64,000 nucleotides of DNA, taken from contig CAMRHE010000035.1 in the NCBI GenBank assembly GCA_947044405.1, positions 9,955,501 through 10,019,500 on the forward strand, written 5' to 3'. Under the pieces are notes generated by a model, which saw nothing but the letters and a program-made list of their open reading frames with translations, searched no databases and had not been told where the DNA came from. Position numbers and translations under genes: made by a program. The stretch is from Leptodactylus fallax (taxonomy: Eukaryota; Chordata; Amphibia; Anura; Leptodactylidae). Below are positions 51,019 through 63,603 of this stretch, piece after piece. Position 1 is the first letter of the stretch, and each line of letters starts with the position of its first letter.

Positions 51019-52631
51019 CAGTGCCTTGCGAAAGTATTCGACCCCCTTGAACTTTTCAACCTTTTGCCACATTTCAGGTTTCAAACATAAGGATATAAAA
51101 TTTTAATTTTTTGGTGAAGAATCAATAACAAGTGGGACACAATTGTGAAGTGGAACAAAATTTATTGGTTATTTTAAACTTTTGTAAAAAATAAAAAACT
51201 GAAAAGTGGGGCGTGCCCCTTTACTTTCAGTGCAGCAAACTCACTCCAGAAGTTCAGTGAGGATCTCTGAATGATCCAATGTTGTCCTAAATGACTGATG
51301 ATGATAAATATAATCCACCTGTGTGTAATCAAGTCTCCGTATAAATGCACCTGCTCTGTGATAGTCTCAGGGTTCTGTTTAAAGCACAGAGAGCATCATG
51401 AAGACCAAGGAACACACCAGGCAGGTCCGTGATACTGTTGTGGAGAAGTTTAAAGCCATATTTGGATACAAAAAGATTTCCCAAACTTTAAACATCCCAA
51501 GGAGCACTGTGCAAGCGATCATATTGAAATGGAAGGAGTATCAGACCACTGCAAATCTACCAAGACCCGGCTGACCCTCTAAACTTTCATCTCAAACAAG
51601 GAGAAGACTGATCACAGATGCAGCCAAGAGGCCCATGATCACTCTGGATGAACTGCAGAGATCTACAGCTGAGGTGGAAGAGTCTGTCCATAGGACAACA
51701 ATCAGTCGTACACTGCACAAATCTGGCCTTTATGGAAGAGTGGCAAGAAGAAAGCCATTTCTCAAAGATATCCATAAAAAGTCTCATTTAAACTTTGCCA
51801 CAAGCCACCTGGGAGACACACCAAACAAGAAGGTTCTCTGGTCAGATGAAACCAAAATCGAACTTTTTGGCGACAATGCAAAAGGATATGTTTGGCGTAA
51901 AAGCAACACAGCTCACCACCCTGAACACACCATCCCCACTGTCAAACATGGTGGTGGCAGCATCATGGTTTGGGCCTGCTTTTCTTCAGCAGGGACAGGG
52001 AAGATGGTTAAAATTGATGGGAAGATGGATGGAGCCAAATACAGGACCATTCTGGAAGAAAACCTGTTGGAGTCTGCAAAAGACCTGAGACTGGGATGGA
52101 GATTTATCTTCCAACAAGACAATGATCCCAAACATAAAGCAAAACCTACAATGGAATGGTTCACAAATAAATGTATCCAGGTGTTAGAATGGCCAAGTCA
52201 AAGTCCAGACCTGAATCCAATCGAGAATCTGTGGAAAGAGCTGAAAACTGCTGTTCACAAATGCTCTCCATCCAACCTCACTGAGCTCGAGCTGTTTTCC
52301 AAGGAAGAATGGGCAAAAATTTCAGTCTCTCGATGTGCAAAACTGATAGAGACATACCCCAAGCGACTTGCAGCTGTAATCGCAGCAAAAGGTGGCGCTA
52401 CAAAGTATTAACTTAAGGGGGCCGAATAATTTGGCACGCCCCACTTTTCAGTTTTTTATTTTTTACAAAAGTTTAAAATATCCAATAAATTTTGTTCTAC
52501 TTCACGATTGTGTCCCACTTGTTGTTGATTCTTCACCAAAAAATGTAAATTTTATATCCTTATGTTTGAAGCCTGAAATGTGGCAAAAGGCTGAAAAGTT
52601 CAAGGGGGCCGAATACTTTCGCAAGGCACTG
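51019..52631 (+). mobile_element. Tc1-like transposon (family 2, copy B), 1,613 bp
   Basis: The termini are the same as in copy A at 9165, flanked by TA (51017-51018 and 52632-52633). Compared with copy A the left inner direct repeat has lost about 13 bases (GCAATATTATTTG is missing). Sequence is otherwise very close to copy A. Confidence 0.95.
51398..52411 (+). pseudogene. Tc1-like transposase, nonsense codon and 2-residue deletion
   Basis: Starts ATG at 51398 like copy A. Codon 59, in the hinge GRP motif, is TGA (51572-51574) where copy A has CGT. The same frame then stays open to TAA at 52409-52411. Relative to copy A, six bases (Met-Trp before KKVLW) are deleted in frame near 51828. The triad residues are present: WSDET, QQDNDPKH and LNPIENLW, with Pro where copy A has Gln. 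A downstream ATG (51635) would lack the first DNA-binding unit. Confidence 0.93.
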
Positions 52632-52633
52632 TA

Positions 52634-53399
52634 TATTGCCTCTGTATTTTTTCTACATTACTAACCTGGCAAGTCTATTTGACCTTGTCCATTGGTTTGC
52701 TGCGTGCCTTGACTTATGACCATGCTTGCTAACTTTGTACCACATCTTGAAGTCATCTACTTAGTTTCATGTCAGGTGTTTCTAATGGAGACAATTTCTG
52801 GGGTAGTAATGGGTAGATACATTGCAGTAAATTTTGCATCCCTGTTCATGAGGTTAAAAGGTGAATATTGGAGAATACCAGGTTGTGTTTTCAGCAAGGT
52901 CATCCTGTGGTATGCAAGTAGTTAACCTTGCCAAAGCTCAGACAGTTAGGGTATCTGTATTAAATAGAACTTAAGGGTGTTTTGGGATTCTGATATTAAT
53001 GGGGTACAGTATCCTTATGATATCTTGTCAATATCAGACTGGTGGAGGTTTGAGACCCTGCATGGTTCACGGACCAGTGATGACACAAATTATAAGAGGT
53101 ACATGATCTATACCTTTGATATCTACTTGTCATGGAAGGAATGCATGATTATCTGAAATTTTCTACCTTGTTGGACAAGCCAAGCCAAAACCATCAATAT
53201 ATCATATACTGTATTGCATTTGTTGCATATCTGTATTGTTATAATTGCTCAGCAAGTGTGTTTGCAGCTCATTATATGTGCATGTTCTGCACAGTAAGAG
53301 TGTGTATCAAAAAGAGGAGGGAGATCAAGAAAGGTTAGCTTCCCGACTATGACTATGTTCACATCTGACAGAGCCCCATTTTTCAAATCTAACGTGGTG
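52634..53399. other. No gene seen
   Basis: AT-rich sequence without recognisable features. Confidence 0.4.
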
Positions 53400-54045
53400 C
53401 TTTGTATAACTCTGAAACACTTTAACTTAGTAAAGTGATTTTGAGATGACACATTGTTTTTCATGTGGTGGTAAACTTTGGTTAATAATGTTTGCATTTA
53501 TTTCTGAAAAAATAGGAAATTTGGCGAAAATTGGAAAAATGAAGTGAAAAGTGAAATACTCATACAAAGAGAATCACTCTCCCAAATTAGTTAATAATTA
53601 TTTACTATATCTCTGCTTTATGTTGGAATCATGTGTTAATCATACTTGAATATGCTTTGGAAGTTAGAAGGCTTACAGGCCTAACAGCAATTTTACAAAT
53701 TTTCATTTTCATTCCCATTATTTAGGGACCACTTCAGTTCTGTTGGGGATTTTAAAGACCTATATATTAGAAATACCCCATAAATCACCATTTTGCAAAA
53801 CTAATCCCCTCAATTAATTCAAAACAGCATTTGGGAAGTTTGTTAATCCCTTTGCATTTTAGAAATTTCATTTTTTTCAATAATATGTTCATTTAGCCCT
53901 AAAATTTAAGCATTGACAAGGGAGGGCATATTTTATTGGAATAGTTTTCGGGTGCCTTTTCTCATTTTCAGAGCTCCTAAAGTACCAGTACAATGAAAAC
54001 CCCTCAAAAGTGTCTCCATTTTGGAAACTACAGCCCTCGCTTGAT
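53400..54045 (-). repeat. Old dispersed repeat, reverse copy
   Basis: The words TCTCCATTTTGGAAACTACA and AGAGCTCCTAAAGTACCAGT are the reverse complement of those at 57220-57298 (GTAGTTCCAAAATTG, CATTTCAGGAGCTCTGC). The Penelope-like element begins where it stops. Confidence 0.5.
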
Positions 54046-54866
54046 CATTGGGTCCTGTCTCAGAATATCCCAAAAGGAACGGTATGCTTTATTCACTCCG
54101 GGGCTAACCTAGGAAAGTTCTACATCAAGCACGGGAATTTGCCACTAGATGCGACAGAAAATCTTTATTGGTACCCAAAATAAAGAACGAGGAGAAGGGT
54201 TTGATAAGGATGATTGGTACATTTGATCAAGCATTGGTGGAAGTGAATAAAGCACTCCGTTCCTTTTGGGATATTCTGAGACAGGACCCAATGTTCAAGG
54301 ATGCCATTATAACACGGGCATCGATTACCTATCATCGGGATCATAATTTAAGAGATAGACTCATCCATAGTCATCTGAATCCCCCGAAAGCCACCCTAAC
54401 ATGGTTAGGGAGAAATCCACCAGTAGGCACACATAAATGTGGGAATTATAGAGCGTGCGACTACATTCAAGGGGGTAAAGTAGTATTAGCGGCAGCCACT
54501 GGGCCAAAATTCCAAATTAGGGACTTTGCTAATTGTAGGACTACAGTGGTAGTATATGTTGCTACATGTACATGCCCACTTAATTACATGTGGAAGACCA
54601 AGAGGGAGCTACGGCGGAGAATTCTCAATCATATAGGGTATATCACAAGTAGGGAAGATCGCCCTCTTAGTCTCTACGTCTGGCAACAACATGGGGGTGA
54701 TCCAATGGCATTGAAGTTTCAAGTTATAGAAGTGATTCGGAAGCAATGTCAGAGAGGGGATTGGGATAGCAGTATTTTACAAAAGGAGGCACAATGGATT
54801 TTCCGTTTTAATAGCGTCAAGCCCCTTGGATTAAATGATGGGATATCCTTCGCCTCTTTTATTTGA
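54046..54866 (+). mobile_element. Penelope-like element, 5'-truncated with an inverted 5' segment
   Basis: 54046-54099 is, with few changes, the reverse complement of 54242-54293 in the coding part. Inverted, truncated 5' ends are frequent in Penelope-like insertions. The coding part holds the GIY-YIG end of the element's protein. The 3' limit is unknown, and the untranslated part probably extends well past 54866. Confidence 0.65.
54168..54866 (+). pseudogene. Penelope-like protein, C-terminal part with GIY-YIG endonuclease
   Basis: The frame is open from the inverted-repeat zone to TGA at 54864-54866 (residues numbered from 54168, a TTG and not a true start). Residues 70-100 hold the connector with KCGNYRACDY, the Cys pair seen before the nuclease in Penelope-like proteins. 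The GIY-YIG domain follows: VVY at 128-130, then YMWKT at 140-144, RELRRRI with the conserved Arg, NHI, and KEAQWI with the conserved Glu at about 207. It ends KPLGLND, typical for the group. The Gly of the YIG half is Trp here. The RT domain is missing because of the 5' truncation. The domain would nick target DNA, and this copy is likely dead. Confidence 0.8.
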
Positions 54867-56699
54867 TCCTGAGGTGTTGTCCTTTGTAAGGACACGTATG
54901 AGGATGTTCCCATTACTAAGATTATTTATATGGGAAGGTATTCATCTAGTAGATACTGTACTCTCTTTCCTAAGTATTTCCTCTTTTGTTTATGTTCCAG
55001 ATTTGTAATGCTTGGGGACGGTATGTGGCGGGCATAGCGAGTCTATGATCTATCCTTTATATGGATGCATTGATACGTGTTATCCACTAGCATGACTAGA
55101 TACACGGTAGGTGCTGATAGGCGGGTATGTTAGCAGTTTTTGTCTCAAGAGATACTATCTACCATTAATAGTCATCAGTATATGGTGGACCCAGTGGTTT
55201 AATCAGGTCTTTTGATATTGATGTTCAAAGTAATGACTTCTGGATCCTGCAACCAGTTTGGTTTTTAACATCGCTATGGTGGAGTTAGGCTCACATTTCC
55301 CATCATAGTTCACATTCCCCATGCTTGGTTTCATCCTTAGGATTAATAGAAAGAAAGCACCTTTGCACTCTCCTATCCATATACAAGAATGGGATGTCTG
55401 ATCTATATTGATCTATCTAGCATGCTTTAAATAGCACTGACAGGTCTATATATAGCCATGTGTTGATTTGTTTACATACAGAGGCTGGCCACACCCCCTA
55501 GTGATGTAACAGAGGCAGGAGGAGTAGATCACTCTGATTGGCCATCTTTTCCATGATGTGTTCCGGAGGTTGTGGCTTGCATGAGGTGCTCTGGTATAAA
55601 ACTTAGGTAGAGCACAGTGTGAGTGTTGACCACTCTAAGTACTGGAGCTCACCACCAGAGCTCTAGGAATTGCAGTTTTAACTGCATCTTTACCACTGTT
55701 ATTCACATCTAAGCTCCCTTATTTATCAGGAAGGGGTGTACAGAAGGGACTTTATCTGCTGCACTTGTTATTAATAGTCAAAATCACTGTGTTTGATATA
55801 TGGGCAGGATCCTTGACAGGAGAAGCAAGCCTGGTCCTCTGTTATATAGGGACTTTAGCTGCTGCTCTCTGAATTTATAGTCAGGATTACTGCGTATGAC
55901 ATATGGGCAGGATCCATGTCAGGAGAGACAAGGCTAGTCCTCTGGTAGATAATTGCTTAACTATGTTCATGGCTCCTGATGAACCCACTAGAATCCACTG
56001 GTGGGGGAAAAGCATTGAGCTTCTTAATCAGGTTTACTACAGTTTATTCTCAGTGGTTTATACATCTTATAGCTGAGACTAGCTTAGTGGCGATTGCAGC
56101 ACTTTTCTGGAAGCAATCTGATTGTATATAGGGGTTTCCAGTGTCATCTCTACACTACCATCTAAATTATTTGTGTTGAGAGGGTGTGGGGTAGATACTC
56201 TACCTCTCACTCCTACACAGTGGTGTCTATGTCTCATATTTGGAACATAAAGCTAGAATTGGAGTCCGAGTATTTGGAGACATAGTAGTAGCTACGTCAT
56301 TGAACGTTATGAGGCTTTTTGAGTATTGAGGCTTCCTAGGGGTAGGCATGTGAGTTTGTGTGGGACTAGGTAAGATAGTGACTGATTGGGAAAGACTCAT
56401 AGTTCAAAGCATCCCGTCATAGTCCAATGTCACACATCTAAGTTTGAGGCACAGACTAATCACTGCACTGGTGTGAGATGTGCACTAGTCCCCATAGAAG
56501 GGATCTGACACTGGAAAATAGTGGTTCATGGTTTTCCTCTTGGTGTGGAAGGTTCGATACTCAGGGATTGACTAATAACTAAACCATTTTTTGAGTATGC
56601 AGGTCAATGAATCAGATCATGGGTGCAGGTGAGGTCTGTCTGTTCTGAAGTCCAGTACACATATTTTTGCCTACACCCAGGACCTATTTTTCTGTGATT
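54867..56699 (+). other. Probable Penelope-like 3' untranslated region, then unassigned DNA
   Basis: No coding frame. 55500-56000 contains near-repeats of ATATGGGCAGGATCC (55798-55812 and 55901-55915), and CTGATGAACCCACTAGAATC occurs near 55976, an element-tail look. The boundary was not found. Confidence 0.35.
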
Positions 56700-57298
56700 A
56701 GCTCACAGTATGGTGGCATATCCCCTTTTTAGTAGTATTAATAAACACAAAATTTTATTTATTTTTTGTTTGAATATTGCAAACTGTGAACCATGCTACT
56801 TTTGCAGCGTCACAAAGTGGCCAGTAAAGTGGATTACCCCAAGCAATGATGCCATTTTATATACTTTAAGGTATGTGGGGAACATTTTCATCCCTTGAGT
56901 GTTGCATTAATTTTGTTTCCAGAAATGACTGTGCAGCTATTGAAAAGTTAAAGTTGCAATTTTTCCAGAAATACATAATTTCACTGCCCAATATGATGCA
57001 TCAGCAGAAACACACCCAAAACTGTTAATCAGGTTATCCTGGTTATGAGTGCTTGTCTCTGACCCAAGCTGGGCACAACATATTGCGCATTGAAGTGATG
57101 TATTTCTGGAAAAATTACAATCTTCACTTTTAACTATCATCTGTGTATTAATTTCTGGAAAATAAATTAATGTAACACTTGAGGGGGTAAAAATATTCAC
57201 TATACCCCTGGATAAATTCTTTGAGGGGTGTAGTTCCAAAATTGTGCCACATGTCAGGGGATTCCACTTTGCTGGCATTTCAGGAGCTCTGCAAAAGT
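56700..57298 (+). repeat. Old dispersed repeat, forward copy, left half (split by hAT)
   Basis: Contains GAGGGGTGTAGTTCCAAAAT and CATTTCAGGAGCTCTGC. It continues after the hAT element at 62076 (ACGTCCAAAAACCAAACTG to about 62260). It shares blocks with 53400-54045 in the other orientation. Confidence 0.5.
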
Positions 57299-57306
57299 AT
57301 CATGAC

Positions 57307-60300
57307 TAGAGATGAGCGAATTTTTCAAAAATTCGATTCGGCCGGTTCGCTGAATTTTCCGAAACGATTTGATTTGATCCGAATTAAGTTGCGGCGAGTT
57401 ACGTTAAAAAACAGCTATTTCCTGGCTGCAGAGAGCCTGTATAGTGGTGTAGAACACTGTGCCTTGCAGTAACACGCATAAGGAGTCTGCTGTGGTAATG
57501 CAACAATACTGTGAGTCAGTATGACACACATTTGACAGGCGTCGCTCTTAGAACCACTGCACACGTTACTTATTTGTCCAGTTACGGGGCCAAAACTGAC
57601 CAACTAACTCAAGTGTGAACTCAGCCTTACAGGTCAATGTTAGTGCCAGGTATAAAGAACCGTGCAGAGGCCCAAGATCCTACTGTAACGTGAAAGAGCG
57701 CACTCCTTTTACACCGTCGTCTGCTGATTCCACATAGATGTTTACAGAACTTGTTCTATTAAACGCTTATACAAGTAGAGCCCCCCTGACATAGTGGAGA
57801 GGGTGTCAGCAGTAAGTTTGTGTTGACATCAATGATTATTTTGCCTTTCCTCTGATCCGTCAGAACAATAACCTCCAAAAAAACGGATCCGCCTTCACTC
57901 GGTCAGGATTTGGTCAGTAATCCATCAGTATTGCTGATGCCAAAAAAAGAAACAGGAGTGGATCCAAAACAGATTGATACGTGAATGGAATATTTGCATG
58001 TCTTCTGTGTTTTGTACCCACTCCTGCTTTTGGCTACCAAATCATAAGCCAATTCTGATGGGACCATACAGGCCTTACAGCTGCTACACAGACAGGATCC
58101 GTTGTGTGTCTCATTTTTCCTTCCTTCTGACAGATCAGTAGAAGGGTCAAATAAATGATGATGTCAACCAGGCCAAAAAGGCAAAATAGTGGCCCAGTCA
58201 TGGAGTGGGGAGGGTGGGAACAGCATTAGAAGTGACAAAGTGTTGAGGTAGCAGCAGCATGAGGAGGCCACAGAGTGGCAAGGTGATAGAGTGGGGAGGT
58301 GGGTGGCACAAACAGTACCCGCTGACGATAGTGGCTGTAAGAAGGAGCACTTGGCATCAGATGTATGGCATCAGGTGGGCGGCAGCATCAGATTAGTAGA
58401 TGAGGCAGGTAGCCAAAAGAAACCGATCTCTTTTGTCAAGGTTTGGGTGAGACAGCATGGATGATTTAATTTTATGCATCAGGCATTGGTGGGTAGAAAT
58501 CCTGGCTGATCCATGCCTGATTCATCTTGACAAAGGTCAGTCTCTCCACATTTTGGGTGGACAGGCCCCCTTACCTTGGGGTAACTATGGCCCCTGCCGC
58601 ACTGAACGCCCGCTCTGATGCCACACTACTGGCCGGGCAGGACAGCTTTTCCAGGGCAAACTCGGACAGTTGCAGCCACAAATCCAGTTTGGCTGCCCAG
58701 TAGTCCAGTGAATCTTCAATGACAGGTGGCAGGGTGCACTCCAAGTATGCCACCGCCTGCTGGTTCAGGTTCTGCTCTATGTCTAGCTGCTGATGAGTAG
58801 TTTTTTCACTATGCGGGTGAAGAAAGCTGCTCATTAGCGACTCTAGGCTCAGGCTGCTGCTGATGGAGCTGATACTGCTCCTGCCCCCACACCCCCCACC
58901 ACAGCAGCCATGTTAGTGCAAGGTGAGCGCCCATGGCCCCCCGGTCAGACCTACGAGAGGATGGACAATGGTGCAGATAGGCAGCGGCCAACTGACTACA
59001 TAGAATGTCTCTATAGTAGTTCAGTTTGCCCTCCCTCTCAGTGGGTGTAAAAAAGGCCCCCATTTTTGAACGTTAGCAAGGGTCTAACATGGTGGAGAGG
59101 CAGTAGTCATCCCTCTGCTGAATGGTGACAATTCAGCTGTCACTACACAAGCAAGTGAGCATGCATCGAGCCATTTGCGCAAGTGACTCAGAGGGACTCC
59201 CTGCATCCATCTCCACTGCTTTGTGCCACGGTGTGTCTGGGTCATCTGCCTCGTCTTCCTCATTTCCTTCTTGCTCTTCCAGCTGTTTCTGCTGCTCCTC
59301 TCCTGTCACCTGTGTAGAAAAACCACCCATTTCGCTACACATTGCTTGTGCTCCAATGTCCTCCTCCTCCTCTAGTTCAGCCCCCACAGGGCTCATGTGG
59401 CTGTGAGATGTAGACGCCATGTCTCCAGTCCCCTGACCAGCCAAATTTACCTATCTTTTCCAGGATATGAATCAGTGGAATGAGGTTGTCTATCCCATAG
59501 TCCTGGCGACTGACAAATAAAGTGGCCTGCACGAGCAAATGGCAGGTGTCATGCATGAGCTGCCACTGGCTAACATTGAAGTTACACAGGGGAGTACCTC
59601 TGTCCGCTTGGATCATCAAAAAATCGTTTATGGCCTTTCTCTGTTCATACAGTCGGTCCAACTTGGAGGGTGGAATTCAAACAGGTGGCAAAATTGCATA
59701 TCAGCTTATGTTGGTGGACGCTGTTCTGCCGCTGCAGCTCAAGGAGGGTGTGCTTGGCGGTGTACGAGTGGCTGAAGTGTACACAGAGTTTCCTTGATAT
59801 TCCTTGAGTTTCCTGAAGCATGGCTCAGCCCTCCTTGACGAAGCATTCACACCATGTTCTTCCCATTGTCGGTCACCATTGTACCGATTTTGAGTTGTCG
59901 CAGAAAAAGCCAGGATTCAATGTCTTGATGAAGGACACGAAGCAGTTCCTCCCCTGTGTGACTCCGTTCACCCAGGCAAACGAGGTGTAGAACAGTGTGA
60001 CACTGCTGTGCCCTGCACATGTTGCACATGCGGTATGCTGGAGGGCATTGTGAATTGTGTAATGGAGGCTGAGGACACAGTGGAGGATGAGGCGGACATT
60101 GTTGCAGGACCAACGGCGTGAGAACTTGGAGGCGGAAGCATCGTCACCTGGCCAAGTTGCTGGTGTGTATGGACAGGAACCACATTCACCCAGTGGGCTG
60201 TAAAGGACATATATTGTCCTTGACCGTAGTTACAGCTCCACACGTCGGTGCTACCATGCACTTTGGCAGACACTGACAGGTTCAATGACTGGCCCACCTT

Positions 60301-62067
60301 CTGTTCTACATATTTGTGCAGAGCTGGTACTGCCTTCTTGGCAAAGAAATGACAGCTTGGGACTCTCTACCTCGGCTTGGCACAAGCCATCAGTTCTCTG
60401 ATAGGTGCAGAGTCCACCACTTGGAAAGGGAGGGACTGCAGCACCAGCAACTTGGACAGGAGCACGTTCAGCTTCTGCACAGTTGGATGAGTGCACGCAT
60501 ACTGTTGTGTCTTCGAAATCGCTTTGGTGAGCGATTGCTAACGCAATGACTGACTAGGAGGAAGAGGAGCAGGAGCATCAGGACCATCAGATGATGGGAA
60601 GGACACACAGCTTCCTTTGGCTGACTCCTGGCCACGCTACTGACTTGCTGGCTCCGCCGCTGCCTCATGCGCAAGCTGCCACCCTCTTCTCCCGATGACG
60701 ATGAAGCCCCTTCGTCACCTGGCTCCCTATTGCGATCGGCTACATCAACATAGAGTACTGTCTGCACGTCACTGATGTCCTCCTCAACGGTCTCTGCGCC
60801 AGGAGCCTGACTACTCGCAACACCAACTCCCACGCCACTCTCCTCATCACTACTTGCTCGCCTACCGGAGGAAGCGGCTGATGTCTCCTCCAGATCTTGG
60901 CTGGGCAGTAGCTGCTGACTATCCTGTAGTAGCTTCTCCTCAATATATAGTGGATCTGAGCCCACAGCATAGAGTACTTCTCTGGCTGAGGGAACAGAAA
61001 AGGACAGCGACAGGTTGAGGACAGGTGATGGCACAGGGCCTGCTCCCGGGCCATGCCAACTAAGGGTTGTGTCTGATGAACCCACCAACTCTTGGTTGGG
61101 GGTGTCTGATGTGACTTGGGATGAAGTGGATGACCTAGTCAATCATTCTAGAACCGCTGGGTTTCTGGTTAAGACACGACCGCTAGCTGACACTGGGAGC
61201 TCAGGCATCTGGAAGTGACCCCTGCTGCCACGCCCCCTTACTCTGCTGCGACCTGTGCCTGCACCAGAAACATTTAGGCCTGTGCTCCTCCCCTGTGCAG
61301 GGCCTGTCGCTTCTCTGTCTGACATACTGTTAGATCAAATAAGTAAATGAAAAGGAAATTAATACAGGGCAAAAAGGCCTGTAATTTTCTCCCTTCAACA
61401 CACAACGGCTAATAAGCCACTTATTTTTTCCCCACTAATAAACACCAAGAAAAGGTTTTACAACATGAAACTGCACCGCACAAGGACTAATAAGCCCTAA
61501 TAACCCCAATAATTAGAATTACACAGGTATGATCTATTGCAAACCTGCAATGAGCAGCAGTATAATGGCAGTCAGTGCAGCAAGGTGTAGTGGGATTGTT
61601 CCTATTACCCAGGCTGAAAACACCCCAAATGAACCCTGTTCTGCTTCAATAATATGAATTCCTCCTTATTCTTTCTCTACGCTCCTAATGCTCTTTCCCT
61701 GAATTCGATTGAGCAAAATATTAGTTTTCGAGTGTTTTCTACCACTTTCCCTAGTGCCTGCTGACATCGCTCCCTGCACTACGTACGCTGGAAAATGCCT
61801 GAATCCAAGATGGCGGAGGGTATTTATAGGGCTGTGACATCACAGGGCTGGCTGGCTGGCTGCTAATTGGCTGCACGCATGGCATTGTGGGTGATCCCGT
61901 GTTCCCAGAGTTCCATGCCCCATGTGCTAACATGTGCAGCAGCCATTTTAGGAAAAAATGCGATTTGTTACCACGAAGCATGAGGAAATCTGTATTCGAT
62001 GCGAATCGAATATTTCCTGAAATTCAGATCAAATTCCACTTCGTCTGCTTTGATTCGCTTATCTCTA
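57307..62067 (-). mobile_element. hAT transposon, 4,761 bp, with 8-bp target duplication
   Basis: The termini TAGAGATGAGCGAAT and the inverted TAGAGATAAGCGAAT are flanked by ATCATGAC (57299-57306) and GTCATGAC (62068-62075), 7 of 8 identical. Subterminal ATTCGATTCG words occur at both ends. The transposase is on the - strand. Length, termini and duplication fit hAT. Confidence 0.9.
58472..61325 (-). pseudogene. hAT transposase relic
   Basis: It starts MSDREATGPAQG at 61325. A TGA at 61143-61145 interrupts the frame, which then stays open to 60468 through a Ser/Glu-rich acidic region. The hAT core follows in shifting frames: SLPFQVVDSAPIRELM, STDVWSC (first catalytic Asp region, about 60240), MSFTAHWVNV, GTMVTDNGKNMV (about 59850), and CNFNVSQWQLMHD with LIPLIHILEKIG. 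The C-terminal dimerisation segment is LDYWAAKLDLW and SSVASERAFSAAGAIVTPR at 58571-58700, then a TAA and further in-frame text to TAA at 58472. At least five frame changes and two stops are visible. I could not recognise an N-terminal BED finger with confidence. Confidence 0.85.
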
Positions 62068-62075
62068 GTCATGAC

Positions 62076-62260
62076 GTCCAAAAACCAAACTGTATGAATA
62101 TGTGCTCAAAATTCCATATAGCGTTCGTTCTTTTCTGTGTTCTGTTATGTGCCAAAACAGCATTTCATACCCACATATGACATTGTTAAGTGGATTATCC
62201 TTGGTACAACAGTGTCATATATGAGCTATAAACTGCTGTTTAGGTACATGACCTAGAGAT
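62076..62260 (+). repeat. Old dispersed repeat, forward copy, right half
   Basis: Continues the repeat split by the hAT insertion (see 56700-57298). Confidence 0.45.
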
Positions 62261-62283
62261 GAAGGGAGGGATTGCTGTTTACT

Positions 62284-62600
62284 TTTAGGCTGGGGCCTCA
62301 TGTTGAGAAAACGAACCTTTGTGGCCGTGGCAGAAATGCTGTCGTAAAAAACGCTATGTTTTACATTACCTGCAAAGTGAATGGGATTCTGGCAAATCCG
62401 TTCCACACGTTGCAGCATAAAATCTGCAGAGGAAATGCTGTGATTTCAAAAATGCTCACTGGCATTTTCCGTATAGGTATAATAGAGGCAGAAAGTCCAC
62501 AGAGGAAAACTCTGTAAAAACAGGTGATGTGTTTCTGCTGCTGTCTTTTTCATAGCATTTGTTTATAGTGATTCGCGGTCTGGGGCCTTAACCTTAGAAT
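62284..62600. repeat. Foldback MITE, family B (copy 4)
   Basis: It runs from TTAGGCTGGGGCCTCATG to GGTCTGGGGCCTTAACCTTA, an inverted pair. The middle word CCGTATAGGTATAATAGAGG is shared with the other copies. Confidence 0.65.
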
Positions 62601-62649
62601 GTAGATTTAGATGGCTTGGGTTTTGGATGACATGTCATGTTTGCAGAGC

Positions 62650-63603
62650 CCTGAAGGTGCCAGTAAAGTCGTCATTTTTTTTTAATATCTTTCTGATGAT
62701 ATAGCCATATAAGGTCTAATTTTTTTACAGGATGAGATGCACTTTAGGGTGCCTACAACTTATTGACTAAATTTTATTAACTTTCTTTACTGGGATAAAA
62801 AAAAAATAAAAACAATTCTGGCATTGCTTTTTAACATTTAAAACGTTTTGCTGTTCATCATACAGCAAGTAACATGTTACCTTTATTCTATGGGTCAGTA
62901 TTATTATGGCAATACCTAATTTATATTGTTTTTGTATGCATATCTAATTTTGCTGGATACAAATCCATTTGGGAAAAAAATCAATTGATTTTGCATTGCC
63001 ACCTTCTGAGAGACGTAACATTTTTATTATTCTAACAAAGCTGGTTGATGGCTTATTTTCTGCAGAACAAGTTGTGTCTATTTTGGGCTAGATATGACTT
63101 TTTGATAACTGTTTATTCAATACTTTGTGAGGCAATTTTTAATTTTTTTTTATGATGATGTTCACCATGTAGTTTAAATAAAGTTTTAGTTTTATTGCTT
63201 TATTTTAGCTTTATTTTTACAGATGATGTAAACCAAACCATCTCATTTATCCTGGCAACTGTAGGATTGCAATGGGGGGAAGACATAACGGGCCCAGGAT
63301 CACAGATCAGATCCTGGGCTGCCATGGAAAGGTAACAGCACCCCTGAACATGGGGGGGGGGGGGGCTGATTGCAGGGGCACCAATTTGGAAAACCCCTTA
63401 GATGCCGCAGTTATTATTGACTACGGCATCTCATCTTGTTACATATATGTGTCAGCTGTATGTTACAGCTGACATCCACCCTCCATGTCACCTGCTTAGC
63501 TTCTGAGCAGGTACCATGTACATGACATAATAGTATGTCATGTTGTGGGAATGCATTGCTGAACATGACTTACTATTACTTCATCTGTTGGGAAGGGGTT
63601 AAA
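62650..63603. repeat. TTAA-flanked repeat family, large fragment
   Basis: The words TATTCTATGGGTCAG, GATGGCTTATTTTCTGCAGA and GATATGACTTTTTGATAACT, and the end GGGAAGGGGTTAA near 63591-63603, match the family at 26883-27709. A perfect 11-bp hairpin (63450-63460 with 63464-63474, TGTCAGCTGTA) and a 14-base G-run (63352-63365) lie inside. 63604-64000 shows nothing. Confidence 0.5.

Noticed and set aside
59122..59797. Frames on the + strand across 59.1-59.8 kb
   Set aside because: Antisense shadows of the decayed hAT transposase.
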